Of a stretch of DNA of 15,234 bases, positions 1 to 8,510 are shown in pieces. Made by a program: the position numbers and the translations under genes. Each line of letters begins with the position of its first letter. The first letter of the stretch is position 1. The stretch is from Fusobacterium sp. (GTDB lineage Bacteria > Fusobacteriota > Fusobacteriia > Fusobacteriales > Fusobacteriaceae): contig DXWL01000040.1 in NCBI GenBank assembly GCA_019416865.1, forward strand, positions 1 through 15,234, read 5' to 3'. A model generated the notes under the pieces. It saw only the letters and a program-made list of their open reading frames with translations, was not told where the DNA came from and searched no databases.

Positions 1-54
1 AGCGCCTGCCTGTCACGCAGGAGGTCGCGAGTTCGACTCTCGTCGCTCCCGCCA
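1..54 (+). tRNA. tRNA-Asp (GTC), 5' end cut off by window
   Basis: The 3' three quarters of a tRNA are present. The anticodon stem pairs 5-9 with 17-21 and closes a seven-base loop with anticodon GTC at 12-14. The T arm pairs 27-31 with 39-43 around a TTCGACT loop. The 3' acceptor strand is 44-50, followed by discriminator G51 and an encoded CCA at 52-54. The 5' acceptor strand and most of the D arm lie before the window. It is the first visible member of a tandem tRNA cluster. Confidence 0.93.
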
Positions 55-62
55 TAATAGAT

Positions 63-138
63 GCTCAGATAGCTCAGTCGGTAGAGCAGGGGACTGAAAA
101 TCCCCGTGTCGGTGGTTCGATTCCGCCTCTGAGCACCA
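63..138 (+). tRNA. tRNA-Phe (GAA)
   Basis: This is a complete cloverleaf. The acceptor strand 63-69 pairs with 128-134, and the D stem 72-75 pairs with 84-87. The anticodon stem 89-93 pairs with 101-105 and closes a loop with anticodon GAA at 96-98. Discriminator A135 is followed by an encoded CCA at 136-138. Only eight bases separate it from the preceding tRNA-Asp, so the two are probably processed from one transcript. Confidence 0.97.
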
Positions 139-156
139 GACAATTTGTTTGAGGAG

Positions 157-230
157 GGCGATGTCGCCAAGTGGTAAGGCAGAGGTCTGCAAAATCTCCA
201 CCACCAGTTCGAATCTGGTCGTCGCCTCCA
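157..230 (+). tRNA. tRNA-Cys (GCA)
   Basis: This is a complete cloverleaf. Acceptor 157-163 pairs with 220-226 with one G-U pair. The D stem is 166-168 with 178-180. The anticodon stem 182-186 pairs with 194-198 and the anticodon GCA is at 189-191. Discriminator U73 (T227), the known identity base for CysRS, is present, followed by encoded CCA at 228-230. It is the last tRNA before the terminator. Confidence 0.96.
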
Positions 231-261
231 ATGAAGAAAATCTTCCTGAGAGGAAGTTGTG

Positions 262-288
262 AAACCGTTCTTTAAAGAACGGTTTTTT
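262..288 (+). terminator. Rho-independent terminator of the tRNA cluster
   Basis: A self-complementary stretch at 262-285 (AAACCGTTCTTT followed by its complement) forms a strong hairpin and runs into a T tract ending at 288. A smaller hairpin (CTTCCT-GAG-AGGAAG, 242-256) lies between tRNA-Cys and this terminator and may help 3' processing. Confidence 0.88.
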
Positions 289-321
289 AATATTTTTTGT
301 AAAAATAAAATATTGAAACCC

Positions 322-350
322 TATAAAAATATATAAATATATGGTATAAT
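322..350 (+). promoter_or_regulatory. Extended -10 promoter for lptD
   Basis: TGGTATAAT at 342-350 is a perfect -10 hexamer with the extended TGn element. The -35 position (322-327) is a poor match, which extended -10 promoters tolerate. Transcription would start near 357, so an ATG at 361 would be almost leaderless. This supports the later lptD start at 397. Confidence 0.7.
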
Positions 351-396
351 CGAAGGAAATATGTGCGTGATTACATTAAAACTGAGGGGTATCTGT

Positions 397-3300
397 ATGA
401 AGAAAAAAATGTATCTGCTTTTGGCACTTATGCTTATTGGCATGAAGGCATTGTCTGAAGAAAAAATAATAGAAAAAGTTTCAGATAATAAAAGCAAAGA
501 AACAGAAATAGAAATAAGTTTAGATAATGAAACTGTAACCTCAACCAATGGTATAGATATAGTTTATGGGCCGAACAGATTCAAAGTTTTTGACATCAGA
601 AGAGATACGGCTGCAAATAGAATGTACATAGACGGAGATTTTACTCTTGATTCTTATCAGCCAACGGGAGATATAAGAATAGAATCTCAAAATGGTGTAG
701 CACTTCTTGACGGAACGAAAGCTGTTTTTGATACAACTTTTGGATATATGGAAGTTGGAAAAGTAACAGGTGCAGAGGCTCCAAATGACAGAGTATATTT
801 TGGAGGAGAAAGAGCAAAATTTGATAATGGAGTTGTTCTTTTAAAAAATGCTTGGTTTACAACAGATCCAAAAGTAAATACTAACAGAGATCTGACGGAT
901 CTTGGATATTATATAAGAAGTAAAAAGATAAAAATAGAGCCGGACAAACAAGTAACTTTTACTGGTTCAGACTTGTTTATTCAAGATTTTGATGTGATGC
1001 CTTTCACATTGCCATGGTATAGATTTAATATAAGACAAGGATCTGAAGTTCCTTTATTCCCAGTTTGGGGAGATGAAGAGGACTATGGTTGGACAATTTC
1101 CACAGGGGTTCTTTATGAAGGAATGAATGGAAAATACAGAGGAGGTTTTGCTCCTAAGTTTGGAGATCAGATAGGACTTCTTGCAGGAAGATGGGAAAAT
1201 TGGTACGACACTGGAGAATATGGAGAATCAAGATTAAATATAACAGACCTTCTTTTATATAAAAAAGATAAAAATAAAATAAATTCAGAAACTGGAAGAT
1301 ATGAACCAAGCCATGATGACAGATGGGATATAGAATATACCCACAAATATGAAGGGGACTATGGGCATTTTGACTTTGGATTACAAAGTTTGACATATAA
1401 TATGAATGATACTTTAAAAGATATCATTGAAGATTACGATGCTCAAGGAAGATTCCATAATGGAAAAGGTGGTTTGGGAGAGATTCCAAGTATGGGAGAT
1501 CATTCTAATTTCTATACTTTGGATACTTCATTGACGGGACTTGGTGAGAGAAAAGATATCACTATAGATGCTAAGGTAAAACTTACTGATGACAAAAAGG
1601 GATATCAATATATAGTAAATGATCAAATAGATGATTTGGGATATGATTCACAGGTTGATAATGATTTATTCTCAAATATATCTGTTACAAAAGATAATGA
1701 AGACTATAAAATAAGCGGATATTATAACTATCTGTATGATATGGATCCTGGATCAAACCCTAATGATCTGCAGTCAAGAGCAGAAGATTTTGGATTTGGT
1801 TTTGAAGATAAAAATCGTAAAATCTCATTAAAATATGATGAGAAAAACGGCGATTTATACAGAAAACTTAATTCATGGGAAAGAAACCCTGATTTAAGTA
1901 AACTGAAAACAACAGATAAATACGGACTGACAGCAGATTATGTTCCATGGACAGTGGCGATGTATGATATATATGACAGTCGTAATTTTGGAGCAGCTTT
2001 TGGTGAATATAAACTGACGGATAATATATCTTTCAAAACAGGATACGATTATACTTTCTCTGAAAAAGAGCTGAACTTGGAAAATGACCCAATGAGAAAA
2101 AATATTTTTGGAGAAAAGAGCAGATGGAGTCAGTATAACAGATTTGAAAATATCACCTATGAAAAAATAGAGGAACAAAGAGCCTTTGTAGATCTGTATA
2201 CGGGACTTGTAAACTTTACTTTTGCAGGTGGTAGAAGAGAGGAAACAGTTCATACCAGAGAGGGAATGAATTCCGCCTTTGGAAGCAGAGAGTTTAAAAA
2301 CGAATCTGATTTCTATGAATTTGGATTAAATAAAAATAATATCGATTTAGGATATCTTGGAGAGATTGATATTTTTGGAAATATCAGACAGGATAAATAT
2401 AAATCAGGAATAAATAATGGTGTTGCTACAGAAGATAACGATAAGACAACAAGATATCAAGCTGGATTAAATCATAGAATTACACTTCTTGATAACTCTG
2501 GAAATGCAGATAGATGGGCAGATTTAGGTCTTAAAAATGAATTTAGATTTTTCTATGAAGACTATAAATATGATGGAAATTCTAAGCAAGAATTTGGAAG
2601 ACTTATTAATAAAAACAACAGATATACCTATGGAGATACTGTAAATTTTGAATTTGGAAATACTGAAACTGTTTATACAGGAGAGTACACTTTAAAAGAA
2701 AGACCTGAAAATGATGAAAAATCAGGAGAAATTTTCAAAAATAAAGTGGATTTCTTGATTGATGGAGATAAGGCTTTATCTGCATATTATAACAGTGATG
2801 AAAGATATTCAGATGACTATGATGGAACTTTTGGAAACAAATATAACAATGATTTGGGAACAAAAGATTATGGATTTAATATCTATTCTGGAAATCATGA
2901 GTTTTATTATAAAAATCAAAGTATAGATTTTAAAGATGAATATTATAAAAATGATTTATTTACAAATGAAACAGCAAAAGGACTTTCTGAAGAGATAAGA
3001 GAAAATGTATTTGGATACACTTATACTTTTGGAGAGAACAGATTAAATTTTGAATATACTCAAGGTAAAGATAAAGCAAATGTTGGAATATATGATGTTC
3101 TTGATATAGATAACAGAACTTATGCTGTTACATATATTAACGGCGGAGAGATAGAACACTCTTACTCTGTAAAATATGAAGATTATCAAGGAAATTATAA
3201 ACCATATAATGCTTACACGGGAGATTTTCATACAAATTATAACTCAAATGTAATAACTCTTAGATATGGATTCAAAGATAAGAGATTATCAGAGGAAGAA

Positions 3301-4020
3301 CTTGCAAAATATGCAGAGAGGGAATATGGAAAGGAAGCTGGAGAACTTACTGCACAAGATATAAGTAATATCAGAAGTATTCTTGAAAACAGAAACTCTC
3401 TTGGATTCAACCTTAACAGTGTAATGAACAACAGAGTAAACTTTGGAGATTATAGAAGAAGTTTTGATATAAGACTAACTCTTGAAAGCAAAGATGATAT
3501 GAGAGAGCAGGAAGGATATTGGGACTCTCTTTCTAAAATAGAAACAGCAGTATTCTATTCACAAAACAGAATAGGACTTGGATATACTTATACTCAAGAG
3601 GCTGACGGAACCAACAAAGATAACTGGAAAGTTACAGAGAGAGAACATGAATTTAGTTTCCATGCTAAAATTGGAAGACCAAGTGAAGGATGGAGATTAA
3701 AATCATACGTACAGTTCTATGATAATATAGACGGAACTTATGGGGATGGAAGCGGAAGAAGATTCTTTGACGAAGCTGGAGTAGAAATTGGAAAAGAGAT
3801 GGGATATTATGAATGGTCTTTAGCTTATGTGAGAGAATATAGTATCGCTACCCGTGATTATGAATGGAAAACAGCACTGCAATTTACATTGCTTACATTC
3901 CCAGATAAAAGATTATTTGCTGTTGGAGCAAAAGGGGACAGCAAACCTGATTCAAAAGCAAAACCTGATATTCATGTATTCTCAGGTTTAAAAATTGAAG
4001 ATGAACTGGGAAAAGATTAA
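397..4020 (+). CDS. lptD: LPS-assembly outer membrane protein LptD
   Basis: Outer-membrane translocon that inserts lipopolysaccharide into the outer leaflet, normally working with the lipoprotein LptE and fed by LptA. The protein has 1207 residues from the chosen start. Residues 1-20 form a signal peptide (MKKK, a Leu/Met-rich core, then A-L-S before Glu21). A LptA/OstA-like beta region follows in about the first quarter, including the D-P-K...Y-Y-I-R-S-K-K-I-K-I and P-W-Y-R-F segments typical of LptD. The rest is alternating aromatic and glycine strands of a large beta barrel. I start at 397 because GAGGGG (384-389) precedes it and the signal peptide begins there; the in-frame ATG at 361 lies too close to the transcription start. 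The protein is much longer than E. coli LptD (784 aa), and the mature chain has no cysteine, so the disulfides that mature E. coli LptD cannot form. Family call is firm; LptE partner not seen. Confidence 0.85.
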   Translation: MKKKMYLLLALMLIGMKALSEEKIIEKVSDNKSKETEIEISLDNETVTSTNGIDIVYGPNRFKVFDIRRDTAANRMYIDGDFTLDSYQPTGDIRIESQNGVALLDGTKAVFDTTFGYMEVGKVTGAEAPNDRVYFGGERAKFDNGVVLLKNAWFTTDPKVNTNRDLTDLGYYIRSKKIKIEPDKQVTFTGSDLFIQDFDVMPFTLPWYRFNIRQGSEVPLFPVWGDEEDYGWTISTGVLYEGMNGKYRGGFAPKFGDQIGLLAGRWENWYDTGEYGESRLNITDLLLYKKDKNKINSETGRYEPSHDDRWDIEYTHKYEGDYGHFDFGLQSLTYNMNDTLKDIIEDYDAQGRFHNGKGGLGEIPSMGDHSNFYTLDTSLTGLGERKDITIDAKVKLTDDKKGYQYIVNDQIDDLGYDSQVDNDLFSNISVTKDNEDYKISGYYNYLYDMDPGSNPNDLQSRAEDFGFGFEDKNRKISLKYDEKNGDLYRKLNSWERNPDLSKLKTTDKYGLTADYVPWTVAMYDIYDSRNFGAAFGEYKLTDNISFKTGYDYTFSEKELNLENDPMRKNIFGEKSRWSQYNRFENITYEKIEEQRAFVDLYTGLVNFTFAGGRREETVHTREGMNSAFGSREFKNESDFYEFGLNKNNIDLGYLGEIDIFGNIRQDKYKSGINNGVATEDNDKTTRYQAGLNHRITLLDNSGNADRWADLGLKNEFRFFYEDYKYDGNSKQEFGRLINKNNRYTYGDTVNFEFGNTETVYTGEYTLKERPENDEKSGEIFKNKVDFLIDGDKALSAYYNSDERYSDDYDGTFGNKYNNDLGTKDYGFNIYSGNHEFYYKNQSIDFKDEYYKNDLFTNETAKGLSEEIRENVFGYTYTFGENRLNFEYTQGKDKANVGIYDVLDIDNRTYAVTYINGGEIEHSYSVKYEDYQGNYKPYNAYTGDFHTNYNSNVITLRYGFKDKRLSEEELAKYAEREYGKEAGELTAQDISNIRSILENRNSLGFNLNSVMNNRVNFGDYRRSFDIRLTLESKDDMREQEGYWDSLSKIETAVFYSQNRIGLGYTYTQEADGTNKDNWKVTEREHEFSFHAKIGRPSEGWRLKSYVQFYDNIDGTYGDGSGRRFFDEAGVEIGKEMGYYEWSLAYVREYSIATRDYEWKTALQFTLLTFPDKRLFAVGAKGDSKPDSKAKPDIHVFSGLKIEDELGKD

Positions 4021-4062
4021 AATATAAATTAAGAAGTTTAGAATAATAAGGAGAGGATATAT

Positions 4063-5976
4063 ATGAAAGTACAGTTAAATGATGGAAGCATAAAAGAATT
4101 TGAAAATGCTGAAAATATGTTTGTGATTGCTAAAAGTATAAGCAACTCACTTGCAAAAAAATCAGTTGCAGCAAAAGTAGATGATGAATTAAAGGATATG
4201 TCTTATGTATTAGATAGAGATGCAAAAGTAGAATTTATAACTGCTGATTCAGAAGAGGGAGAACACATAATAAGACACTCAGCAGCTCACTTAATGGCTC
4301 AGGCTGTTGTAAGATTATTCCCTGGAACAAAGGTTACAATAGGACCTGCTATTGAAAATGGGTTCTACTATGATTTTGATTCAGAAGAACAATTCTCTTC
4401 AGAAGATCTTGAAAAAATTGAAGCAGAAATGAAAAAAATAGCTAAAGAAGATATAAAAATAGAAAGACTTGAAATGTCAAGAGAGGATGCAATAAAACAT
4501 TTTGAAGCTCTTGGAGAAATCTATAAAGTAGAGATAATAAAAGAAATTGCTCAAGGAGAAATGCTTTCTTTCTATAAACAAGGAGATTTCATGGATCTTT
4601 GCAGAGGACCTCATGTTCCTGCAACATCATATATAAAAGCATTCAAACTTAAATCAGTTGCTGGAGCTTATTGGAGAGGGGACTCTAACAATAAAATGCT
4701 TCAAAGAATTTACGGACTTGCTTTCTCTGATGATAAGAGATTAAAAGATTACTTAAAATTCTTAGAAGAAGCTGAAAAAAGAGATCACAGAAGACTTGGA
4801 AAAGAACTTGAACTATTCTTTGTAAGTGAATATGGACCAGGATTCCCATTCTTCATGCCAAAAGGAATGGTTCTTAAAAACACTCTTATTGATTTATGGA
4901 GAAAAGAACACAGAAAAGCAGGATATGTTGAAATTCAAACTCCTACAATATTAAACAGAGAACTTTGGGAAACTTCAGGACACTGGTTTAACTACAGAGA
5001 AAATATGTATACTACTTCAATTGATGAAACAGATTTTGCTATAAAACCTATGAACTGCCCAGGTGGAATATTAAACTATAAAAACAAAATCCACTCTTAT
5101 AAAGATCTTCCAGAAAGAGTAGGAGAACTTGGACATGTTCACAGACATGAATTCTCAGGAGCACTTCACGGACTTATGAGAGTGAGAGCATTCACTCAAG
5201 ATGATGCTCATATATTTATGACTCCTGAACAAATAGAATCTGAAATTATAGGAGTTACAGAACTTATAGATAAATTCTATAAAGGAATTTTCGGATTTGA
5301 TTACAGCATAGAACTTTCAACTAAACCAGAAAAAGCTATCGGAAGCCAAGAAATTTGGGATAGAGCAGAGGCAGCTCTTGAAGGTGCTTTAAAGAAAATG
5401 GGAAGAGATTATAAAATAAACCCAGGAGATGGAGCATTCTATGGTCCTAAGTTAGATTTCAAAATTAAAGATGCTATAGGAAGAACTTGGCAGTGTGGAA
5501 CAATCCAACTAGACTTCAACCTACCTGAAAGATTTGATATAAACTATATAGGTGAAGATGGAGAAAAACATAGACCAGTAATGGTTCACAGAGTTGTTTA
5601 TGGATCTATTGAAAGATTTATTGGAATCTTAATAGAACACTATGCAGGTGCATTCCCTATGTGGTTAGCTCCTACACAAGTTAAGATTTTAACAATCAAC
5701 GAAGATGTAGTTCCTTATGCTAAAGAATTAAAAGAAACTTTAGAAAATATGGATTTAAGAGTTGAACTTGATGACAGAGCAGAATCAATCGGATACAAAA
5801 TCAGAGAAGCTAATGGAAAATATAAAATTCCTATGCAGCTTATCATAGGTAAAAACGAAGCAGAAAACAGAGAAGTTAATATCAGAAGATTTGGTTCAAC
5901 AGAACAAATTTCAATGAAACTTGATGACTTCTTAAAATATGTTGTAGAAGAAGCCAAAATAAAAATTAATAAATAA
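4063..5976 (+). CDS. thrS: Threonine--tRNA ligase
   Basis: Cytoplasmic class II aminoacyl-tRNA synthetase that charges tRNA-Thr. At 637 residues it has the full bacterial layout. A TGS domain occupies about residues 1-60. The editing (SAD) domain follows, with HSAAH near residue 70 and CRGPH near 180. The class II catalytic core comes next, then an anticodon-binding domain from about 535. The three zinc ligands are present as C332 (MNCPGG), H383 (DDAH) and H509 (MVHR), each offset by exactly two from E. coli C334, H385 and H511. AAGGAGAGG precedes the ATG. The gene begins 42 bp after lptD with no obvious promoter in the gap, so it may be co-transcribed with lptD. There is no room for the T-box leader that controls thrS in many Firmicutes. 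Confidence 0.98.
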   Translation: MKVQLNDGSIKEFENAENMFVIAKSISNSLAKKSVAAKVDDELKDMSYVLDRDAKVEFITADSEEGEHIIRHSAAHLMAQAVVRLFPGTKVTIGPAIENGFYYDFDSEEQFSSEDLEKIEAEMKKIAKEDIKIERLEMSREDAIKHFEALGEIYKVEIIKEIAQGEMLSFYKQGDFMDLCRGPHVPATSYIKAFKLKSVAGAYWRGDSNNKMLQRIYGLAFSDDKRLKDYLKFLEEAEKRDHRRLGKELELFFVSEYGPGFPFFMPKGMVLKNTLIDLWRKEHRKAGYVEIQTPTILNRELWETSGHWFNYRENMYTTSIDETDFAIKPMNCPGGILNYKNKIHSYKDLPERVGELGHVHRHEFSGALHGLMRVRAFTQDDAHIFMTPEQIESEIIGVTELIDKFYKGIFGFDYSIELSTKPEKAIGSQEIWDRAEAALEGALKKMGRDYKINPGDGAFYGPKLDFKIKDAIGRTWQCGTIQLDFNLPERFDINYIGEDGEKHRPVMVHRVVYGSIERFIGILIEHYAGAFPMWLAPTQVKILTINEDVVPYAKELKETLENMDLRVELDDRAESIGYKIREANGKYKIPMQLIIGKNEAENREVNIRRFGSTEQISMKLDDFLKYVVEEAKIKINK

Positions 5977-5980
5977 TTAA

Positions 5981-6030
5981 AAAAGAGGGGCTGTTGTAAA
6001 TTTTAATACAACAGCCTCTGATTTTATTTT
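5981..6030. terminator. Bidirectional terminator between thrS and marR-type gene
   Basis: Arms 5986-5998 and 6007-6019 pair over 13 bp with one G-T pair, around an eight-base AT loop. On the plus strand the stem is followed by TGATTTTATTTT. On the minus strand it runs into CTTTTTTAATT. It can therefore end both convergent genes. Its GAGG...CTGTTGTA arm resembles the terminator at 8511-8546. Confidence 0.8.
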
Positions 6031-6041
6031 GAAAAAATTTC

Positions 6042-6590
6042 TTATAAATTCTTTGAAATTAATTTTTTATTTTTAAATTTATTTATTTCAATAAAAAATT
6101 TAAAAATACTTTTAAGTTCCTCGTCGGAAAAATTTTCTTTTAAGAAAATTTCGAATTCATTGTGTCTGTTTAAAAGATGATGATAAATTTCAGAATATAT
6201 TTTATTTCCTGATTTTGAAAGTGAAAGAAATATTTCTTTTTTATTTGAATCTGTTTGAAAAGAATTTACATATTTTAAATTAATTAATTTTTTTACAACT
6301 TTGCTTGTGTATCCTTTAGTTGATTTTACTGCTTTTGCCAAAGATGTTATATTAATTATATTATTAATTCCTATATTGTAGATAAAGTTATAGTCTGTAG
6401 ATGAAAGATCATATGGCAATGAAATATCTGTAAATTCATTACATTTTTCATAAAGATAGATAAATTCTTTTATGGCTAGATAAATTTCAGGAATATATGT
6501 ATTTTCAGAATGCTGAATTAAAAAATCTTTATAAAACTCTTCACTGTCTTCAACCAAATTAAAAAATTTTGTTACAACTTTTTTTGGCAT
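6042..6590 (-). CDS. MarR-family transcriptional regulator
   Basis: Winged-helix DNA-binding regulator of 182 residues, a little longer than the usual 140-160. The N-terminal 60 residues are helical. L-S-S-T-D-Y near 62 begins the MarR core, and the recognition region around 80-107 includes SLAKAVKSTKGYTSKVVKKL. A wing with D114 and the L-S-L-S-K-S-G tail (a degraded DxR...LT..G) follows, then dimerisation helices. I chose the ATG at 6590 because AGAGGAAG lies directly upstream; a TTG at 6608 would add six residues and bury that site. It is divergent from the PTS permease, and a dyad sits just after its own -10 box, so autorepression and control of the permease are likely (inferred). The ligand is unknown. 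Confidence 0.82.
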   Translation of the reverse strand: MPKKVVTKFFNLVEDSEEFYKDFLIQHSENTYIPEIYLAIKEFIYLYEKCNEFTDISLPYDLSSTDYNFIYNIGINNIINITSLAKAVKSTKGYTSKVVKKLINLKYVNSFQTDSNKKEIFLSLSKSGNKIYSEIYHHLLNRHNEFEIFLKENFSDEELKSIFKFFIEINKFKNKKLISKNL

Positions 6591-6616
6591 TTTTCTTCCT
6601 CTTTTCAAAAAATGAT

Positions 6617-6632
6617 AGTTTCCTTGGAAACA
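6617..6632. promoter_or_regulatory. Candidate operator 1, GTTTCC-TT-GGAAAC dyad
   Basis: GTTTCCTTGGAAAC (6618-6631) is a six-base inverted repeat with a two-base centre. It touches the -10 box and covers the start site of the marR-type promoter, the classical position for autorepression. It shares the GTTTC-N4-GAAAC pattern with the dyad at 6701-6716. Confidence 0.6.
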
Positions 6633-6660
6633 TTATATAAAAAATTATAATTTTCATCAA
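6632..6660 (-). promoter_or_regulatory. Sigma-70 promoter of the MarR-family gene
   Basis: Read on the minus strand, TTGATG (6655-6660) and TATAAT (6632-6637) are separated by exactly 17 bp. Transcription would start near 6625, inside the GTTTC dyad at 6617-6632. Confidence 0.82.
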
Positions 6661-6700
6661 TAAAATAAAAGAAAAATTAAAATATGTACTGAAATAGTAA

Positions 6701-6716
6701 TGTTTCATATGAAACA
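6701..6716. promoter_or_regulatory. Candidate operator 2, perfect TGTTTCATATGAAACA palindrome
   Basis: This 16-bp sequence is its own reverse complement. It shares GTTTC-N4-GAAAC with candidate operator 1, 84 bp away (eight helical turns). It lies about 90 bp upstream of the permease start site. That suits DNA looping with operator 1 or activation better than simple promoter occlusion. A lone GTTTC half-site at 6746-6750 is nearer to the permease -35. Confidence 0.55.
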
Positions 6717-6762
6717 AAAATTGAAAAGTTCAAATAAAGAAAATGGTTTCAAATTCAGCATA

Positions 6763-6791
6763 TTGACATTATGAAATACTCAAAGTATACT
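6763..6791 (+). promoter_or_regulatory. Sigma-70 promoter of the PTS permease gene
   Basis: A perfect TTGACA (6763-6768) is followed after 17 bp by TATACT (6786-6791). Transcription would begin near 6798. That is downstream of the in-frame ATG at 6771, so the permease must start at 6831. Confidence 0.88.
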
Positions 6792-6830
6792 CTATACATA
6801 AAAGATAAACTTAAAAAGGGGGTATATTTT

Positions 6831-8444
6831 ATGACAAAAGGATTTTCATTGTTGCAGAGAGTAGGTAGAGCTTTTATGCTGCCTATAGCAGTTCTTCCAA
6901 TGGCAGGGATTCTTCTTGGAGTTGGAGGAGCATTTACCAGCAGAGCTATAATAGAAACTTATAATTTAACATTTTTAGCTCCTGGAACTTTATTAAATCA
7001 AATTTTAACACTTTTATTAAATGCAGGAGCATTTATCTTTGGAAATTTATCAGTAATTTTTGCTGTTGGAGTAGCAATAGGACTTGCTAATAAAAATAAA
7101 GAAACAGCAGCACTGTCAGCATTGCTTGGATTTTTACTTTTTCATACAGTAATAGGAACTATATTGGGATTCATGGGACAAACTGCAGATACAACAACAG
7201 TTCAAGCACTTATGGAAAATGGAATGACTTATGAAGCAGCAGTTGGTAAAGCAGCTTTATATACTAAAGAACTTGGAATATTTACATTACAAACAGGAGT
7301 TTTAGGAGGAATTATTTGTGGATGTTTATCAGCCTTCATTACAAATAAATTTTCTGAAAAAACTCTTCCTGATTATTTGGCATTCTTTAGCGGAAACAGA
7401 CTTGTACCTGTATTGACAATGCTTTTCTTTATACCTTTAGGAGTAATAGTTCCATTTATATGGCCGACAGTTTTCGGAGGAGTTGTAAAAGCTGGAGAAG
7501 CTTTCACAGCAATGGGACCAGTAGGAACATTCTTGTATGGTTTAACAGGAAGACTTTTAAATGTATTTGGACTTCACCATGCTGTTTATCCTCTGTTCTG
7601 GTATACAGAATTGGGAGGAACAATGGAAGTAGCAGGAAAACTTATAGCAGGAGGACAGAAAATATTCTTTGCTCAACTTGCTGACCCAACAACACTTCAT
7701 TATTCAGCTGACGCAACAAGAACAATGACAGGTGGATTCCTTCCAATGATATTTGGACTTCCTGCAGCAGCATTGGCAATGTACAGATGTGCAGACGCAG
7801 ATAACAAAGCAAAAGTTAAAGGAATTTTAGTATCAGCAGCTCTTACATCATTCTTAACAGGAATAACAGAGCCTATAGAATTTACATTTTTATTTGTAGC
7901 TCCGCCATTATATGCAATTCATGCTTTATTAGAAGGAATAGCATACGGACTTATGCATTTTTTAAATGTTGCTGTTGGTATAACATTCTCAAGAGGAATT
8001 ATTGATTTTACTTTCTTTGGTCTTCTTCAAGGAATGGCAAAAACATCATATCAATGGATACTTATTTTAGGACCTTTCTACTCAATAATTTATTATTTTA
8101 TATTTAAATTTATGATAGAAAAATTTAATTATATGACTCCTGGAAGAAAAGATGCTGAAGCAAAATTATATACAAGAAAAGATTATAATGCTAAAGCAAA
8201 TAATGATGAATTTCTTGATGAAATAGTGAAAGCTTTAGGAGGAGTTGAAAATATAGAAGGGATAGATGCTTGTATTACAAGACTTAGAGTTACTGTAAAA
8301 GATGAAGAAAAAGTTGCAGATGACAGCAGATGGAAAGAACTTAAAGCTCAGGGTGTAATTCGTTCAGGTAAAGGAGTACAGATAATCTACGGAACTCAAG
8401 CAGAGATATATAAAAATAAAATTATAAAAAAATATGGTTTATAA
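6831..8444 (+). CDS. PTS sugar permease EIICB, glucose/maltose (PtsG/MalX) type
   Basis: Phosphotransferase-system membrane permease that imports and phosphorylates a sugar. It has 537 residues. The EIIC domain (about 1-430) carries many membrane helices, the G-L-H-H pair (H249, H250), the signature GITEP (344-348) and the closing TPGR. A short linker leads to an EIIB domain (about 460-537) with the phosphorylated C481 in D-A-C-I-T-R-L-R. No EIIA domain is fused and none is nearby, so a trans-acting EIIA is needed. Segments such as A-D-P-T-T and S-A-D-A-T-R recall MalX, while the GITEP region is close to PtsG, so the sugar cannot be fixed from sequence alone. AAAGGGGG (6815-6822) precedes the ATG. 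An upstream in-frame ATG at 6771 is rejected because it lies before the transcription start. The gene appears monocistronic and probably answers to the divergent MarR-type regulator. Confidence 0.92.
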   Translation: MTKGFSLLQRVGRAFMLPIAVLPMAGILLGVGGAFTSRAIIETYNLTFLAPGTLLNQILTLLLNAGAFIFGNLSVIFAVGVAIGLANKNKETAALSALLGFLLFHTVIGTILGFMGQTADTTTVQALMENGMTYEAAVGKAALYTKELGIFTLQTGVLGGIICGCLSAFITNKFSEKTLPDYLAFFSGNRLVPVLTMLFFIPLGVIVPFIWPTVFGGVVKAGEAFTAMGPVGTFLYGLTGRLLNVFGLHHAVYPLFWYTELGGTMEVAGKLIAGGQKIFFAQLADPTTLHYSADATRTMTGGFLPMIFGLPAAALAMYRCADADNKAKVKGILVSAALTSFLTGITEPIEFTFLFVAPPLYAIHALLEGIAYGLMHFLNVAVGITFSRGIIDFTFFGLLQGMAKTSYQWILILGPFYSIIYYFIFKFMIEKFNYMTPGRKDAEAKLYTRKDYNAKANNDEFLDEIVKALGGVENIEGIDACITRLRVTVKDEEKVADDSRWKELKAQGVIRSGKGVQIIYGTQAEIYKNKIIKKYGL

Positions 8445-8510
8445 TTTTATTTAAAGAATTTCAAATACTCAATAAAATCGAGAATAAAAATTAACAGATA
8501 ATTAAAACAT

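Noticed and set aside
13..231. Minus-strand reading frame across the tRNA genes
   Set aside because: It runs through three clear tRNA cloverleafs and is a by-product of their low stop-codon content.
361..396. In-frame ATG at 361 extending lptD by 12 codons
   Set aside because: The promoter predicts transcription from about 357, no ribosome binding site precedes 361, and the signal peptide starts at 397 behind GAGGGG.
4021..4062. T-box or other leader in front of thrS
   Set aside because: The gap is only 42 bp, with no specifier hairpin and no antiterminator; only a ribosome binding site is present.
7460..7684. Second plus-strand frame inside the PTS permease gene
   Set aside because: It is a shadow frame within a strong EIIC coding region; its sequence is rich in Arg and Ser with no recognisable fold.
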